From: Saprospiraceae bacterium
GTDB taxonomy: Bacteria; Bacteroidota; Bacteroidia; Chitinophagales; Saprospiraceae
DNA: 64,000 nt
Assembly (NCBI GenBank): GCA_016714785.1
Contig: JADKCC010000002.1
Location: 496,001-560,000 of the forward strand
Direction of reading: 5' to 3'
Each line of letters starts with the position of its first letter. Position 1 is the stretch's first letter. Below, in pieces: positions 16,871-28,209 of the stretch. The position numbers were made by a program, and so were the translations under genes. The notes under the pieces were generated by a model. The model worked only from the letters and a program-made list of their open reading frames with translations. It did not search any database and had not been told where the DNA came from.

Positions 16871-19800
16871 CAACATTACCAATCATCACATTACCTGCAG
16901 CACCTTTGACTGTTGAGTGTGATGGTCTTGGAAATACAACACAATTAAATACTTGGTTGAATAATAATGGTGGAGCACAAGCTTCTGATTTATGTAGTTC
17001 GCCACTTCAGATAACTTGGAGAACGCCTATATTGGTCAATACCCAAGTGCTTTGTGGTGGTACAAGGATTTTGACTTATCGTTTCGTAGCTGTAGATGCT
17101 TGTAATAATGAGTCACTACCAGTATTTAGTACATTTACTATACAAGACAATACATTACCTTTGATATCATCACCTGCTACGGATTTAGTGGTAGAATGTG
17201 ACGGAGCTGGAAATATTTTGCAACTACAAGTTTGGCTCAATGCCCATGGAAATGCGCTTGCTTCTGATATTTGTAGCGGTCCAGTTATCTGGCAATATGA
17301 CTTAGTGGGTACCCAAGATCAATGTGGAAGAACAGGGACTTATACTTATAGATTTACAGTGACTGACGCTTGTAGTAATACAAGTACAACGCAAGCAAAT
17401 TTTATCATCAGAGATACGACTTCACCTGAAATAACGACGGTGGCCCGTAATTTTGATGCGCAATGTAACGGAGCTAGTAATTCAATAGATATTTTAAATT
17501 GGTTGAATAATAATGGTTTTGCCCAAGCAACCGACGAATGTAATGGTCTGACATGGGCCAATGATTATGGGTCTATCGTATCTGATTGTGGTACTACTGG
17601 AGCCGTAACTGTAACGTTTACAGCAACAGATGTGTGTGGCAATAGCAGCAATACAATGGCGGTTTTCTCTATTTCTGACGATACATCTCCGACTTGGGAA
17701 AAATTGCCACAATACCTGACATTGACATGCGACGGTGTATCAGACCCAACTGCACAAATCCAATCTTGGTTAAACTTAGTAGGTGGTGGTGAAGCAAAAG
17801 ATAGTTGTTCGCTCGTAGTTTATTCTAATAATTATACCGCATTATCCAATGGATGTAGTGCTGGAACAGGAAGTGCTTTAGTTACATTTACAGCAACAGA
17901 TGCTTGTGCAAATGCGGTGACAGCTACAGCGACCATTACCGTAGAAGATATCAACGCTCCTTATTTTGTAAATCAAGCTAGAGATACCATTGTAGAGTGT
18001 AATGGCAATGGAAATACGGTAGATTTGGCCAATTGGCTAGCTAATCATGGTGGAGCAGTGGCAGAAGATGCTTGTAGCGAACCATTGACATGGTCAAATA
18101 CCTTGTTAAATACAGTACAAAATTGCGGAGGTACTAGTACATCTAGATATTCATTTACAGCTACTGATGCTTGTGGGAATACTAGCGTAGCTACTGAGGC
18201 ATTATTTATCATCAGAGATACTACCATTCCTGTCTTTTCTACTTTGCCACAAGATAGTGTTGCACAGTGTGATGGCAGTGGAAATACGGTACAATTGAAT
18301 GGATGGTTAGCTGCAAATGGTGGTTTGGTGGCAACAGATATATGTGGATCAATTTCAGATATCGAATATGATTTGGTAAGCGAGACGGACTTATGCGCAC
18401 TCACTGGACGTAGTTTGTATAGATTTACGATCATAGATGCGTGTGGCAATGTCAATACAGCGGAAGCGAGTTTCATCATTGTAGATACTATTCCGCCAGT
18501 AATCACAGGTGGTGCAGATATCAATATGGAGGAATGCAATAGTCCTTTGGCTGGTAATTATCCAGAGTTTGATTTCTGGTTGACCAATCACGCAGGTGCC
18601 TCAGCTCAGGAAGGTTGTGGTAGTTTCACTTGGAGCAATAATTATAATCCATCCAATTGGGTGACCCTTTGCGGAAATACTAGAAGTGTAGCAGTTACTT
18701 TTTATGCTACTGATAATTGTAATAATGTAGATTCTGTCATTTACACCTTTAGTATTGGCGATGTGACACCTCCTACTTTTACAAATTGTCCTCGTCCACC
18801 AGTAATCGTTGATGCTCCGGAAGGATGGTGTAGTGCATTTGCTAACTTCTCTCCGATCACTGCTACGGACAATTGTAGTAATGTCACCGTTACTCAAATC
18901 GACAAAACTGGCTATTCTTCCGGTAGTTTATTCCCAGTAGGTACTACTATTTTGTGGTATGAAGCGGCAGATGAATGTGGAAACAAAGATACTTGTAGTA
19001 TAAAAATTATTGTCAATGATTTCCATACACCTCCTACGATAAGTTGTCCTGCTGACAGAACAGTAAATAATGATATCACAATGTGTGGCGCAGTAGTTAA
19101 TAACTTGGCTCCAACAGGCATTACAGACAATTGTGTCAATAATCTTGCTACTACGTACACCATCAGAGATAAAGATAATAAAATAGTAGGTTGTGGATTT
19201 AATAATGCAAGCGGATTTAAGTTTCCAGTAGGTAAAAACACTGTAAATTATACCATACAAGATCAGCCTTTGTTATTGATTACTGAATTGGTCAATAATG
19301 GAGTGATCAGTGGCATAGAAATCACTAATTTTGGTCCTGCTAGATATGATATTTCTTGTTTATCTATAGAGAGGACAGGCACATCTCCAGAAGTATTTAT
19401 CATAGAAGACACCATTCTTGCGGTTGGTGGTGTTTATACTCATAATTTTAGTACTATCCCAGCAAATTCTCCTGGAGCGTATGTGATTAGATTTTTGGAT
19501 AACTTTATTGATGGAGTCGCTATCAATGGTTTTGCACCTTCTGATTTCTCATGGTCAGGAAGTTTAAGTGCAGGAAGTATTTTCCGTACTAGGGTTTGTG
19601 ATACAAATACAGGCATGGATTTTAGAAGAGCAGATGATTGCAATTTGAATAGTTTTGGAACATTAAATCCGGGATTGCCAATACTTCCTGATAATGGCGG
19701 TTTGACTTCATTACAAAGTAGGCCACCTTCTATTGCTGTATGTAATTTTAGCGTGACGGTTTTAGATGCTGAAAATCCATATTGTGCGGAGTTTGACACC

Positions 19801-22800
19801 ATCAGATATACGCCAAATGTACTTCCCGCATCTATTGATCAAGGAAGCTGCACATCAGCAACATTTACAATACCAGCATCTGCAAATAATCAAGTAGCAG
19901 ATATCAATATAATAAACCTAGAAGGTAGCTATCCAGATGTTTCTGCTTTGACATTCAAATTGGTTAGCCCACAAGGTACAGAAGTAACATTGATGAGTGG
20001 TATTTGTCCTGGCACAGATAATTTTGATATCAATCTGGACGACGAAGCTACCAATACTTTAGCTTCAATCTTGTGCTCGCCTGCTGGTCAGAATGGAACA
20101 TACAAACCAGCGCAGCCACTCAAAACATTATTCGGTGAAAGAGTAAGTGGCACTTGGACATTAGAAATTTATTCATCTTTACCGCAGACAGGATCTTTGA
20201 CACAAGCAAACCTGGAAGTGATCAGATTAATGCCTTACAGTCAGCGTGATACAATGATAAATAATGAAGTTGGTGAATGTGGTGCTTCTTTCACATGGCA
20301 ACATGCACGCGTAGGAGACAATTGTTGTGTAGGTACCATTCGTGTTGATTATACGACAGAAGACGGCATCAATGTACCTTCAAGTGGACTTTTAGCTGGA
20401 CAAGGTGGTCAGATTGTTACACAAAATTTTGAAGTAGGAACCACGACGGTCACTTATACCATAACGGACCAAGCTGGCAATATATCTAAATGCAGTTTTG
20501 ACATCACTGTAAAAGACAATGAAGCGCCACAATTAAACCCAAGTTCTTGTTCAGATATTACCATTCAGTTACTGGGTGGACAATGCGAAACATCGGTGGT
20601 ATATCCTATCATCACTGCGACAGACAATTGTAATATTGATTCGATACAGTACAATCCACCAGTTGGCACTAAGTTTCCGATTGGAACGACAGAAGTTCAG
20701 TTGGTGATTTTTGATCCTGCTGGCAATAGCGATACTTGTACATTTGATGTGATTGTTTTACCATACATACCTGCTTCCAATAGCTTGGCTTGTAAGCAAG
20801 AGATCAATCTTTCTCTTGATGCAACATGTACTGCATATATTACCGCAAGTATGGTATTGGCTGGAACAAATATTGGCTGTTATGATAATTATTGTATCAC
20901 CTTAATGAATGCTGATGGAACGATTATTGGTACGAATATAGACAGTACGCACAAAGTAGATCTATCCCATGTAGGCAAACAAATCACGGTTAAAATCTGT
21001 GAAGATTGTTCGGCTACGGCCAATTGTTGTTGGGCATTCATCAATGTAGAAGAAAAACTCATTCCACAGATCGAATGTCCTGCAGATGTCACCATTCAGT
21101 GCAACGAAACAGACGATCCTATATTTACAGGTGAACCTGAATTGAAGTCTTGTGAGCCAAACCTTAGCATTACATTCGAAGACGAATATATAGACAATGA
21201 TTATTGCGGAGAGCCAAGAGCAATCATTGAGAGAATTTGGACTGTGCGTGATGACGAAAATAATGTGGTGACATGTAGCCAAACCATCACCGTTGAGCGA
21301 TTTGAAATGAGTCAAATTCAGTTCCCTGCCGATTATGTATTGAACAATGCATTCGACTGTGATGATGTAGCCAATAATCCGATGCTTATAGACACAAGTG
21401 CTACAGGACAACCTACTATAGATGGCAAAAATATTTATGGAGACCATCTTTGTGAATTTAATATGGGCTATTGGGATGAAAGATTGACGGATGTGAATTG
21501 TAAAAACAGTTATGAGATACTTCGACATTGGACGATCAGAGATGAGTGTAGCCCGATCCAACTGAATGTAAACCCCATGAGATACATACAAGCCATCAAG
21601 GTCAATGATCGTAAGGCACCTGTATTTACCAAATGTTTTGATGATATCACTATATCAACCATAGACAGAAATTGTACTGGCGAATACACATTACCATCGT
21701 TGGCTGGTATGGTATCTGACGGTTGTGGTGATCTTCGTAGCATTACCGTGACTGTAGATGGTGGTACTGTGATAGCTACAGGAAATGGCGTATTCAAAAA
21801 TTATAGATTTACCAATATGGCCGTTGGTTCACACACGGTAAAAATAAAAGCAACAGATCTTTGTAAAAATACCACTGTGTGTCAGTTTGATATACAAGTT
21901 GTGGATGACACAGCACCAAATGTAATATGTGACAATATCACTGTGGTGGCACTTTCAAATGACGGTACTGCGGTATTAAAAGCGTCCGTGATAGATGATG
22001 GAAGTTTTGACAATTGTGGAGATGTGAGATTCCAAATTTATCGTATGGTTGCTGCGTGTGGCATGCCTTCTGATACAATTCCGGGAGAAGATATTATACT
22101 GTGTTGTGAAGACATTACAAACGGACCAATACGAGTAATGCTCAGGGTATGGGATGATGCTGATGGCAATGGTATTTATGGCAGCGCTGGAGACAACTAT
22201 GCTGAGTGTATGACGCTAGTAAGAGTGGAATACAAATTGGCACCAGACTTTGTTTGTCCAACAAATGTTACCATCAATTGTACCCAAGATTTTGAAGATC
22301 TTAATATTACAGGTAAACCAGATTTATATACTGCTTGTAATGCGCCAAAGGTATTGTACAATGATCTTGATATCAACATCAATGACTGTGGAATTGGAAC
22401 ACTGACTAGAAGATGGTCGGTAGAAAACAATCCAGGTGTAGGTTGCGACCAAAAAATCACGGTCATCGGTATTCAACCGGTGACAATAGATTCTATCGTT
22501 TGGCCTAGTGATACTACGGTGACATGTTTGGATATTTTGGCTGGTCAAAACCCAATCATAAAAGGTGGTGCATGTGATCAAGTAGCCTTCCAAATGGAAG
22601 CAGATACGTTCAATTTTGTATCGGATGCATGCTATAAAATATTGAAACATTGGACGGTCATCGATTGGTGTCAATACGAACTCAACAATCCTAATGCGAC
22701 AGGTAAATGGACGCATACACAGACAATAAAAGTAATCGATACGCTTGGCCCTGTTATTACAAATTGTCCAATTGATGATATCATAATCAATGCACAAAAC

Positions 22801-24585
22801 TGTACGGTAGAATCATTCGTCATCACCGTTTCGGCTACAGACCAAAGTTGTGGTATCAATCAACCGTTACAGTGGAATTATGCAGTAGATATTGACAATA
22901 ATGGAAATATAGAATTTACAGGTACATTATCAGGAAATACAGTTAGTAGCACCATCGTATCTCCGAATACTTCCAAAGCAAAAGTCTATTGGTCTGTAAC
23001 AGATGGATGTAATAATGTGTCCAATTGCATTCAATATTACAAAGTAAAAGATACCAAGGCGCCACAAGTATATTGCAAAAATCTTGCTATCACAATTTCA
23101 GGAAATGGTGATGCAATCATTTGGGCAAGTGATTTTGACAATGGAAGCGCTGATGAATGTACACCAAAAGACAAGTTGCGGTTTTCGTTTTCTGCATTGT
23201 CAATAGATAGTTCTCGAGTATTTACGTGTGCAGATATTCCTAATGGAGTCTCAACAGAAATATCGGTGAGCATTTGGGTCTATGATGAATCGGGCAATAA
23301 AGCTACTTGTAATGCCTTATTGAGTTTGCAAGATAATGCCAATATTTGTCCTAATTCAGCCACACTTTTAGCTAATATCGCAGGTAGATTAGCGACAGAG
23401 GCTGGTCAAGGCTTAGATTCTGCCAATGTAGTTATTCAGATAGGAACAGTAGAGCCAGATTTTGCTACAACAATGAGTAACGATCAAGGCAAGTATATAA
23501 ATATTGATAATGCGATAGACCAAACTTATGTGATCAAACCTCAGCACAATGTAGATTGGTTAAATGGTGTGAGTACGTTGGACTTGGTGCTTATCCAAAG
23601 ACATATTTTGGATATTGATCCATTTGCGAGTCCTTACACTAGAATTGCAGCCGATGTCAACGCTGATGGTAAAATCACAGCGGCAGACTTAGTGTCATTA
23701 CGTAAACTGATATTAGGTATTCAAGAAAATATAGTAGGAACTGAATCATGGAAATTTGTACCAAAATCACACGTTTTTGTAGATCCTAAATTCCCATTCC
23801 CATATCCATCTACGATAATTATAGATACGTTGAAGGCAAATGCGTTGACGAATGACTTTGTCGCTGTAAAAATTGGAGATATCAACATGAATGCCGACCC
23901 TTCTGCACATTCATCAAAAACAGAAAATAGGTCCGCAAGAACTTTTGACCTTCGTTACAAAGTAGAACAAGTGCAAGACGATCAAAACAGGGTTAAATTG
24001 TCCTTCTATGCAAGTGAAGATGTCATGCTCCTTGGATTGCAAATGTCTTTAAACATCTTTGGAGAATCACCAAAAGTGACGGACGGATTATTAAGTGTAG
24101 GTGTTGATGATGTGTATTACAATGGACGTGAATGGAGAATTTCATTTGCAAATGATCGTGCTCAAACGATATCTAAAGACAAACCACTGTTTTACCTAGA
24201 AGTGGATAAGTCCAATTGGTTGACGTTGAATGCAGGACATTTCAAAAATGAAGTTTATGCCAATGAAGGACTTGATATCCATCATCTGAAGCTTGTAAAC
24301 ATAAGTTCAGAAGTGCATCAAGCAGCATTTGTTGTCGACCAAAATGTACCGAATCCATTTAGAGATCAGACAAGTATCTCATTTGAGTTACCAGAATCAG
24401 GTGAAGTAAGATTTGAAGTGAAAAACATCAAAGGGGAACTCATGCATTCAGAAGTCAGATCTTATTCAAAAGGAAGAAACACCATCGAGTTCAAGCGCAA
24501 TGCATCGTTGACGTCAGGCGTGTATTATTACACAGTGACATCGTCGGTGGCAAGTGCAACCTATAAAATGATTATATTGGAATAA
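15768..24585 (+). CDS. Giant surface protein, segment 4: HYR modules, lamin-tail-like, P-domain, dockerin-like, T9SS sorting domain
   Basis: This is open frame 1 after the 15712 insertion; the first ATG is at 15856. About ten further Cys-rich modules run to 18770. They are followed by two HYR modules, a lamin-tail-like insert (about 19261-19690), a proprotein-convertase P-domain-like segment (about 19840-20235) and HYR modules of the form PADVTIQC (to about 23340). Then comes a small Cna/CarboxypepD-like beta-sandwich (23376-23550), a dockerin-like pair (23560-23730, loop DVNADGKITAAD), a cohesin-like sandwich (about 23940-24300) and the T9SS type A domain (about 24335-24582, NVPNPFRDQTSISFELPESG). 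The protein should be exported by Sec, then the T9SS, and attached to the surface or released. The TAA is at 24583-24585. Confidence 0.85.
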
Positions 24586-24607
24586 GAAAGATAGGTTTGA
24601 AATTAAG

Positions 24608-24652
24608 AAAGGACCCATTCAGCTTTAAAATCGTTGAATGGGTCCTTTTTTT
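24608..24652 (+). terminator. Strong intrinsic terminator of the giant gene
   Basis: A perfect 14-bp inverted repeat (AAAGGACCCATTCA at 24608-24621, TGAATGGGTCCTTT at 24635-24648) runs into a T-tract, 23 bases after the stop codon. The T-run favours + strand termination. Confidence 0.9.
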
Positions 24653-24682
24653 AGATAAAGCCAAGAGTTTAAAAATTGCAAC

Positions 24683-24937
24683 TTAACCAACCTTTTCCCA
24701 ACCTTTTTTAATATTTTCTTCGATGCCGTTTACGAGCATTTCTCGAAGTGTATCTTCTGATGAAGCAATCTTGATTTCGGTCTGATGTGGATATTTATAT
24801 CCTGCGCTGAAATCCGTGTAATACAACACAAAAGGTAGAAATGATTGTTCCAATGATTTATTGGTTTTCAGCTCTACAAAATTACATAAGGCAGTACCTG
24901 TTTTGCTTTCCTTGATATAAACTTCCTTAAAAATGAT
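24683..24937 (-). pseudogene. Start-less gene fragment (hypothetical)
   Basis: Reading the minus strand from the stop at 24938-24940 down to TAA at 24683-24685 gives about 84 residues with coding-like composition (KEVYIKESKTGTALCNFVEL ... NGIEENIKKGWEKVG) but no ATG near its 5' end; the only Met is about 20 residues from the end. It may be the remnant C-terminus of a decayed gene, or a small gene with a rare start such as the GTG at about 24829. I do not recognise the family. The surrounding region from 24653 to 25034 holds nothing else I can name. Confidence 0.4.
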
Positions 24938-25034
24938 TTATGATTTTTGTAAAATCTTTTGTGTCTATATTTATCATTCAAAATACCAACTTGCGTCAAA
25001 CTATGAAAAACCTAGAACTTGGTTAAAAAACTTA

Positions 25035-26462
25035 TCATTTGACAACAAGCGTATAGATATAGTAGTTTTCTTTTTTATAATTAATTTCATCATATTTTTG
25101 CCATAGCTGTGCTGAAGGAAATCTATCACCATCCAACGGTTTGGGCGATAATAGTATGATGCCGCCTACGCCTTTATATTTGCCAAAAAGTTTTAATTCA
25201 GTTTCGGAAGGTAAATATATTTTATCCACCCATTTGAAATATGAAAACTCCGTACCAGATGGTAGTTCGTAAAATTTTCGACCTGCATAACCAATGACAG
25301 GTGTTTCTTCAAATTTGTTGATGGCTACAACCGGTACTTTAGCGGGTACTTTTTCTTTAATGAAGATTCCTGCTTTTTGGGCATTGGTAAATGGAATTTT
25401 AATATCCTCAGCTACAGCCTTGTATCCATGTATAAATGCAAATATGCAAAAAAAACTAAGAATCCCAACCAATAGTTTTTCTTTTATTAAATCTAAATCT
25501 CTGATTTCTAAAAGAGCTATCAGAAACACAAATCCCATGCCCCATTGCCTCACGCCTCCGAGAAAAAACATTGAGCTAAATGCCATCATCATTACAAGGA
25601 ATAGACCACCCGATACAGTAAGTGCTAGAGACTTTTTATATACAACCCAAAGGGCAAAAGCACAAAACAATGAAGCCAAAAGTCCTATCCATGTCCAGCC
25701 ATAAGTACTAGTGTCGCTAGTAGATCCTATCATGTAAGTATTGCTAAGATTGCCTTGGAAAGCTGTCAATAACTTGTTCACAAAGTCAAGACTCTTTGAG
25801 TTAGTCTTGGCTACGTGACCAGATGTCCTTGGAAATACAGAGAGAATAAATACCAATAGGCCCGACGCCAACCAAACAAAATTTTTATTTTTGAATGATA
25901 TGAATGTCCACTTTTCTTTTACAAAAATATAACCACCCAATGCAATGGCCATGAAAACGCCATATACTTCCGTCTGACACAATAAGAAAAGGATAATTCC
26001 CAATTCTTTTTTGGAATAATTTTCTTGTCTTAATAAGTAGGCTGCCCAAAATACAAACAAGATCACCAAAAAATATCCTCGATTGATAATTCCATATTCA
26101 AAGAATAGAAAATATGACAATGCAAAAAGGACTTTGAACAATAAAGGCAATCGAAATTTAATAAATAGAAAGTATAAACTTGCTCCCACGGTCACTAAAT
26201 GTGCCACTGAAATTAACGTAACGGCATCAATGATTCCTGAAAATATTGTAAAAATCTTGAGATAAAGGTACCAAAGTGCTGGATGTCCTTCATAATATAA
26301 AAAAGAAAGTATTTCTCCTATACCTTTATCTTTGGCTACAAACCATGCTTGCCATTCGTCTTTCCATAATTCATGATAGAATAATTTCATGTAAGCGATC
26401 AGACCTAAAAAAATAGCCCACAATGACCAATTTAATATCCTGTTTTGCTTGTTGAATAGCAT
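25035..26462 (-). CDS. GT39-like (GT-C) membrane glycosyltransferase
   Basis: The 475-residue protein has about ten hydrophobic segments. After the first membrane helix (about residues 12-28) comes a loop with HELWKDEWQAW (30-40). The paired acidic residues there match the catalytic-loop pattern of GT-C enzymes (protein mannosyltransferase/ArnT type), which transfer sugars from polyprenyl-phosphate donors outside the inner membrane. YEGHPALWYLYLKI follows, as in this superfamily. A short soluble tail ends the protein. Its ATG (26462-26460) overlaps the gldH stop by one base (TAATG), indicating translational coupling. The sugar and acceptor cannot be told from sequence; surface glycan or T9SS cargo glycosylation is a guess. 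Confidence 0.7.
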   Translation of the reverse strand: MLFNKQNRILNWSLWAIFLGLIAYMKLFYHELWKDEWQAWFVAKDKGIGEILSFLYYEGHPALWYLYLKIFTIFSGIIDAVTLISVAHLVTVGASLYFLFIKFRLPLLFKVLFALSYFLFFEYGIINRGYFLVILFVFWAAYLLRQENYSKKELGIILFLLCQTEVYGVFMAIALGGYIFVKEKWTFISFKNKNFVWLASGLLVFILSVFPRTSGHVAKTNSKSLDFVNKLLTAFQGNLSNTYMIGSTSDTSTYGWTWIGLLASLFCAFALWVVYKKSLALTVSGGLFLVMMMAFSSMFFLGGVRQWGMGFVFLIALLEIRDLDLIKEKLLVGILSFFCIFAFIHGYKAVAEDIKIPFTNAQKAGIFIKEKVPAKVPVVAINKFEETPVIGYAGRKFYELPSGTEFSYFKWVDKIYLPSETELKLFGKYKGVGGIILLSPKPLDGDRFPSAQLWQKYDEINYKKENYYIYTLVVK

Positions 26463-26929
26463 TATTTAGTATTTTGATGTTCAGTAATCTTCAATGTTAA
26501 TGACTTAATACCTTCTAGGCCGTCTTTGCGGGAATATTGTTCTATGTTCAAGCCGTATTTTCCAACTGTTTTAAAAAATGCACCTGAAGAGATATCAATC
26601 ATGATGTTACAGCTTTCGCCTGTGCAATTGCCAATCCAATCTCCAGACTCATTAGCAAATTGGAGCGAAACAGGGTGTGTTGATTTTTTACCATCAGGAA
26701 AAACTGTGGTAGCATTGATATATAGGTTTTCAAAACTAAAATCAATAGTATGGGTAACGGCTAATTGTAAATCATAAGAAATAGTGGTGTCCAACACTTC
26801 ATATTCAAAAGTAGCGGGACTTGAGTATTGCCACGGATTTTTTACTTCTACCTTTTGGTCATAAATCACTTTAGGCCCACATGAAGTCATATTAACTATG
26901 ATCAAAAGGATAAAAACTATATATTTCAA
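26462..26929 (-). CDS. gldH: Gliding motility lipoprotein GldH
   Basis: This is a 155-residue lipoprotein. A 16-residue hydrophobic signal ends in the lipobox VNMTSC with Cys17 as lipidation site. The family pattern is clear: FSFENLYINATTVFPDGK, SLQFANESGDWIGNCTGESC, then GKYGLNIEQYSRKDGLEGI. GldH is a Bacteroidota lipoprotein needed for gliding in Flavobacterium and found in many species along with the T9SS. It stands between the acyltransferase upstream and the GT39-like gene downstream, with a one-base stop/start overlap to the latter. Confidence 0.88.
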   Translation of the reverse strand: MKYIVFILLIIVNMTSCGPKVIYDQKVEVKNPWQYSSPATFEYEVLDTTISYDLQLAVTHTIDFSFENLYINATTVFPDGKKSTHPVSLQFANESGDWIGNCTGESCNIMIDISSGAFFKTVGKYGLNIEQYSRKDGLEGIKSLTLKITEHQNTK

Positions 26930-26947
26930 ATTTCCTAAATTTTAGTG

Positions 26948-26979
26948 CAAAAGTAATCTTATTTTCTAAACTTTGACAA
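26948..26979 (-). promoter_or_regulatory. Putative gldH promoter
   Basis: On the minus strand TACTTTTG (plus 26948-26955) matches the Bacteroidota -7 box TAnnTTTG, with TTG (plus 26977-26979) 21 bases upstream. It lies 19 bases from the gldH start and overlaps the end of the upstream acyltransferase gene. Confidence 0.5.
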
Positions 26980-28054
26980 TAATTCCGCGACGGTCCATCC
27001 ACCAAGCAATCAGCCAAATAAACATTACAACACTCAATGCAAAGACAAGTGAACCAAGATAATCTCCAAAAATTACTTGATAAACATTGATATACAACCA
27101 ATTAAATAATTTTAAGTCACCGATTTTGATCAATGAAGCTGTTTTTACCAAAATTCCTGAAAGGATAAATGTAATCAGAGGGTTTTTGCCAAATGCATTG
27201 AATACATAAGTCCACCGATGATAACCTTTGATATCTATCACCCACATTAATACACTTAGCATAACCATGGCCATTCCAGCTGTATATAGTACATAACTAC
27301 TACTCCAAATAGGCTTATTAATTGGGAAACCTATAAGAGACCAAATTAAACCTAAAATAATAAAAATAACACCGAATGTACTAAGCCAATTGATATTCAA
27401 AAGGACTGAAGCAGTATTTGCTATTTTTTTTCCAGCTATAAATCCTATCAATATGGTGCCAACTGCTGGCAGCGTACTAAGGAGACCTTCTGGATCAAAT
27501 GGAATGCCATAACCTTTGTAAATATGATTTTCACCGATTAGATATAAGTCCAAAGTTCTCACTAAATTGCCTTCCAAACTTAAACCATCTTTTCCGATAC
27601 TCAATAATATAGCCCAATATCCTAATAATAGCAAAGCGATAGCTGACCATAAATATCGTACACGGATATAAGCTACTATCAATCCTGCAATCAAAAAAGA
27701 TAGCCCAATACGTTGTAAAACTCCAAATACTCTTAAATCAGCAATGTTTTTAGTAAAAAAAGGATACCAATTGAGCAATAGACCTATGATTATTATTTTT
27801 ATACCCCTTGATACTGCTTTTTTGATCCAATCATTTTTGCTAATGGCTTCATATTTTTTGAAAGAAATAGCCATGGATACCCCTACGATAAACATAAAAA
27901 ATGGAAATACTAGATCTGTTGGTGTACAACCATCCCATTTAGCATGTTGAAGTGGTGCATATACATAGTTCCAACTACCAGGTGTATTGACCACAATCAT
28001 AAAAAATATAGTCATACCACGAAAAACATCCAATGAAAAAAGTCGCTGTCCCAT
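26966..28054 (-). CDS. Heparan-alpha-glucosaminide N-acetyltransferase-like membrane acyltransferase (NagX/DUF5009)
   Basis: The 362-residue polytopic protein starts MGQRLFSLDVFRGMTIFFMI, the hallmark of this family, followed by NTPGSWNYVYAPLQHAKWDG and TPTDLVFPFFMFIVGVSMA. The family transfers acetyl groups from acetyl-CoA across the membrane to terminal glucosamine; in bacteria the NagX/DUF5009 members are linked to amino-sugar use. About ten membrane helices fill the length, and the size is normal. It is the first gene of the minus-strand group ending with the GT39-like enzyme. Confidence 0.85.
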   Translation of the reverse strand: MGQRLFSLDVFRGMTIFFMIVVNTPGSWNYVYAPLQHAKWDGCTPTDLVFPFFMFIVGVSMAISFKKYEAISKNDWIKKAVSRGIKIIIIGLLLNWYPFFTKNIADLRVFGVLQRIGLSFLIAGLIVAYIRVRYLWSAIALLLLGYWAILLSIGKDGLSLEGNLVRTLDLYLIGENHIYKGYGIPFDPEGLLSTLPAVGTILIGFIAGKKIANTASVLLNINWLSTFGVIFIILGLIWSLIGFPINKPIWSSSYVLYTAGMAMVMLSVLMWVIDIKGYHRWTYVFNAFGKNPLITFILSGILVKTASLIKIGDLKLFNWLYINVYQVIFGDYLGSLVFALSVVMFIWLIAWWMDRRGIIVKV

Positions 28055-28209
28055 CTTTAAAAATTTGGTATAAAACTATAAATTTTGTGGATATTATAAC
28101 AATTTATTCACTTTTGTCGGTAAAAAAGGGCTCTATTTCTATTAATCATCTATTCACATGACAAAACTATGTAACTTTATGGTTTCTAAAAAGGAACGGA
28201 GCAAGATAC

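Larger units (their letters stand above)
1..24585 (+). other. Giant T9SS-exported repeat protein gene, 5'-truncated by window and interrupted by a stop and two indels
   Basis: Frames 1, 3 and 1 join into one coding unit of 8,195 codons including the stop. The translated product continues without loss of homology through an in-frame TAA at 883-885, across a missing G in the G-run at 12331-12334 (frame 1 to 3), and across an extra C near 15712 (frame 3 back to 1). The order is DUF11/CARDB-like modules, an SdrD-B-like module, DUF11, a HYR/Ig-like array, a lamin-tail-like domain, a P-domain, HYR-like modules, dockerin-like, cohesin-like and a T9SS type A sorting domain. The role is inferred to be a very long, Cys-rich cell-surface or secreted adhesin/scaffold. 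The signal peptide must lie upstream of the window. Whether the three lesions are real or sequence errors cannot be told here; the four open segments are listed separately. Confidence 0.85.
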
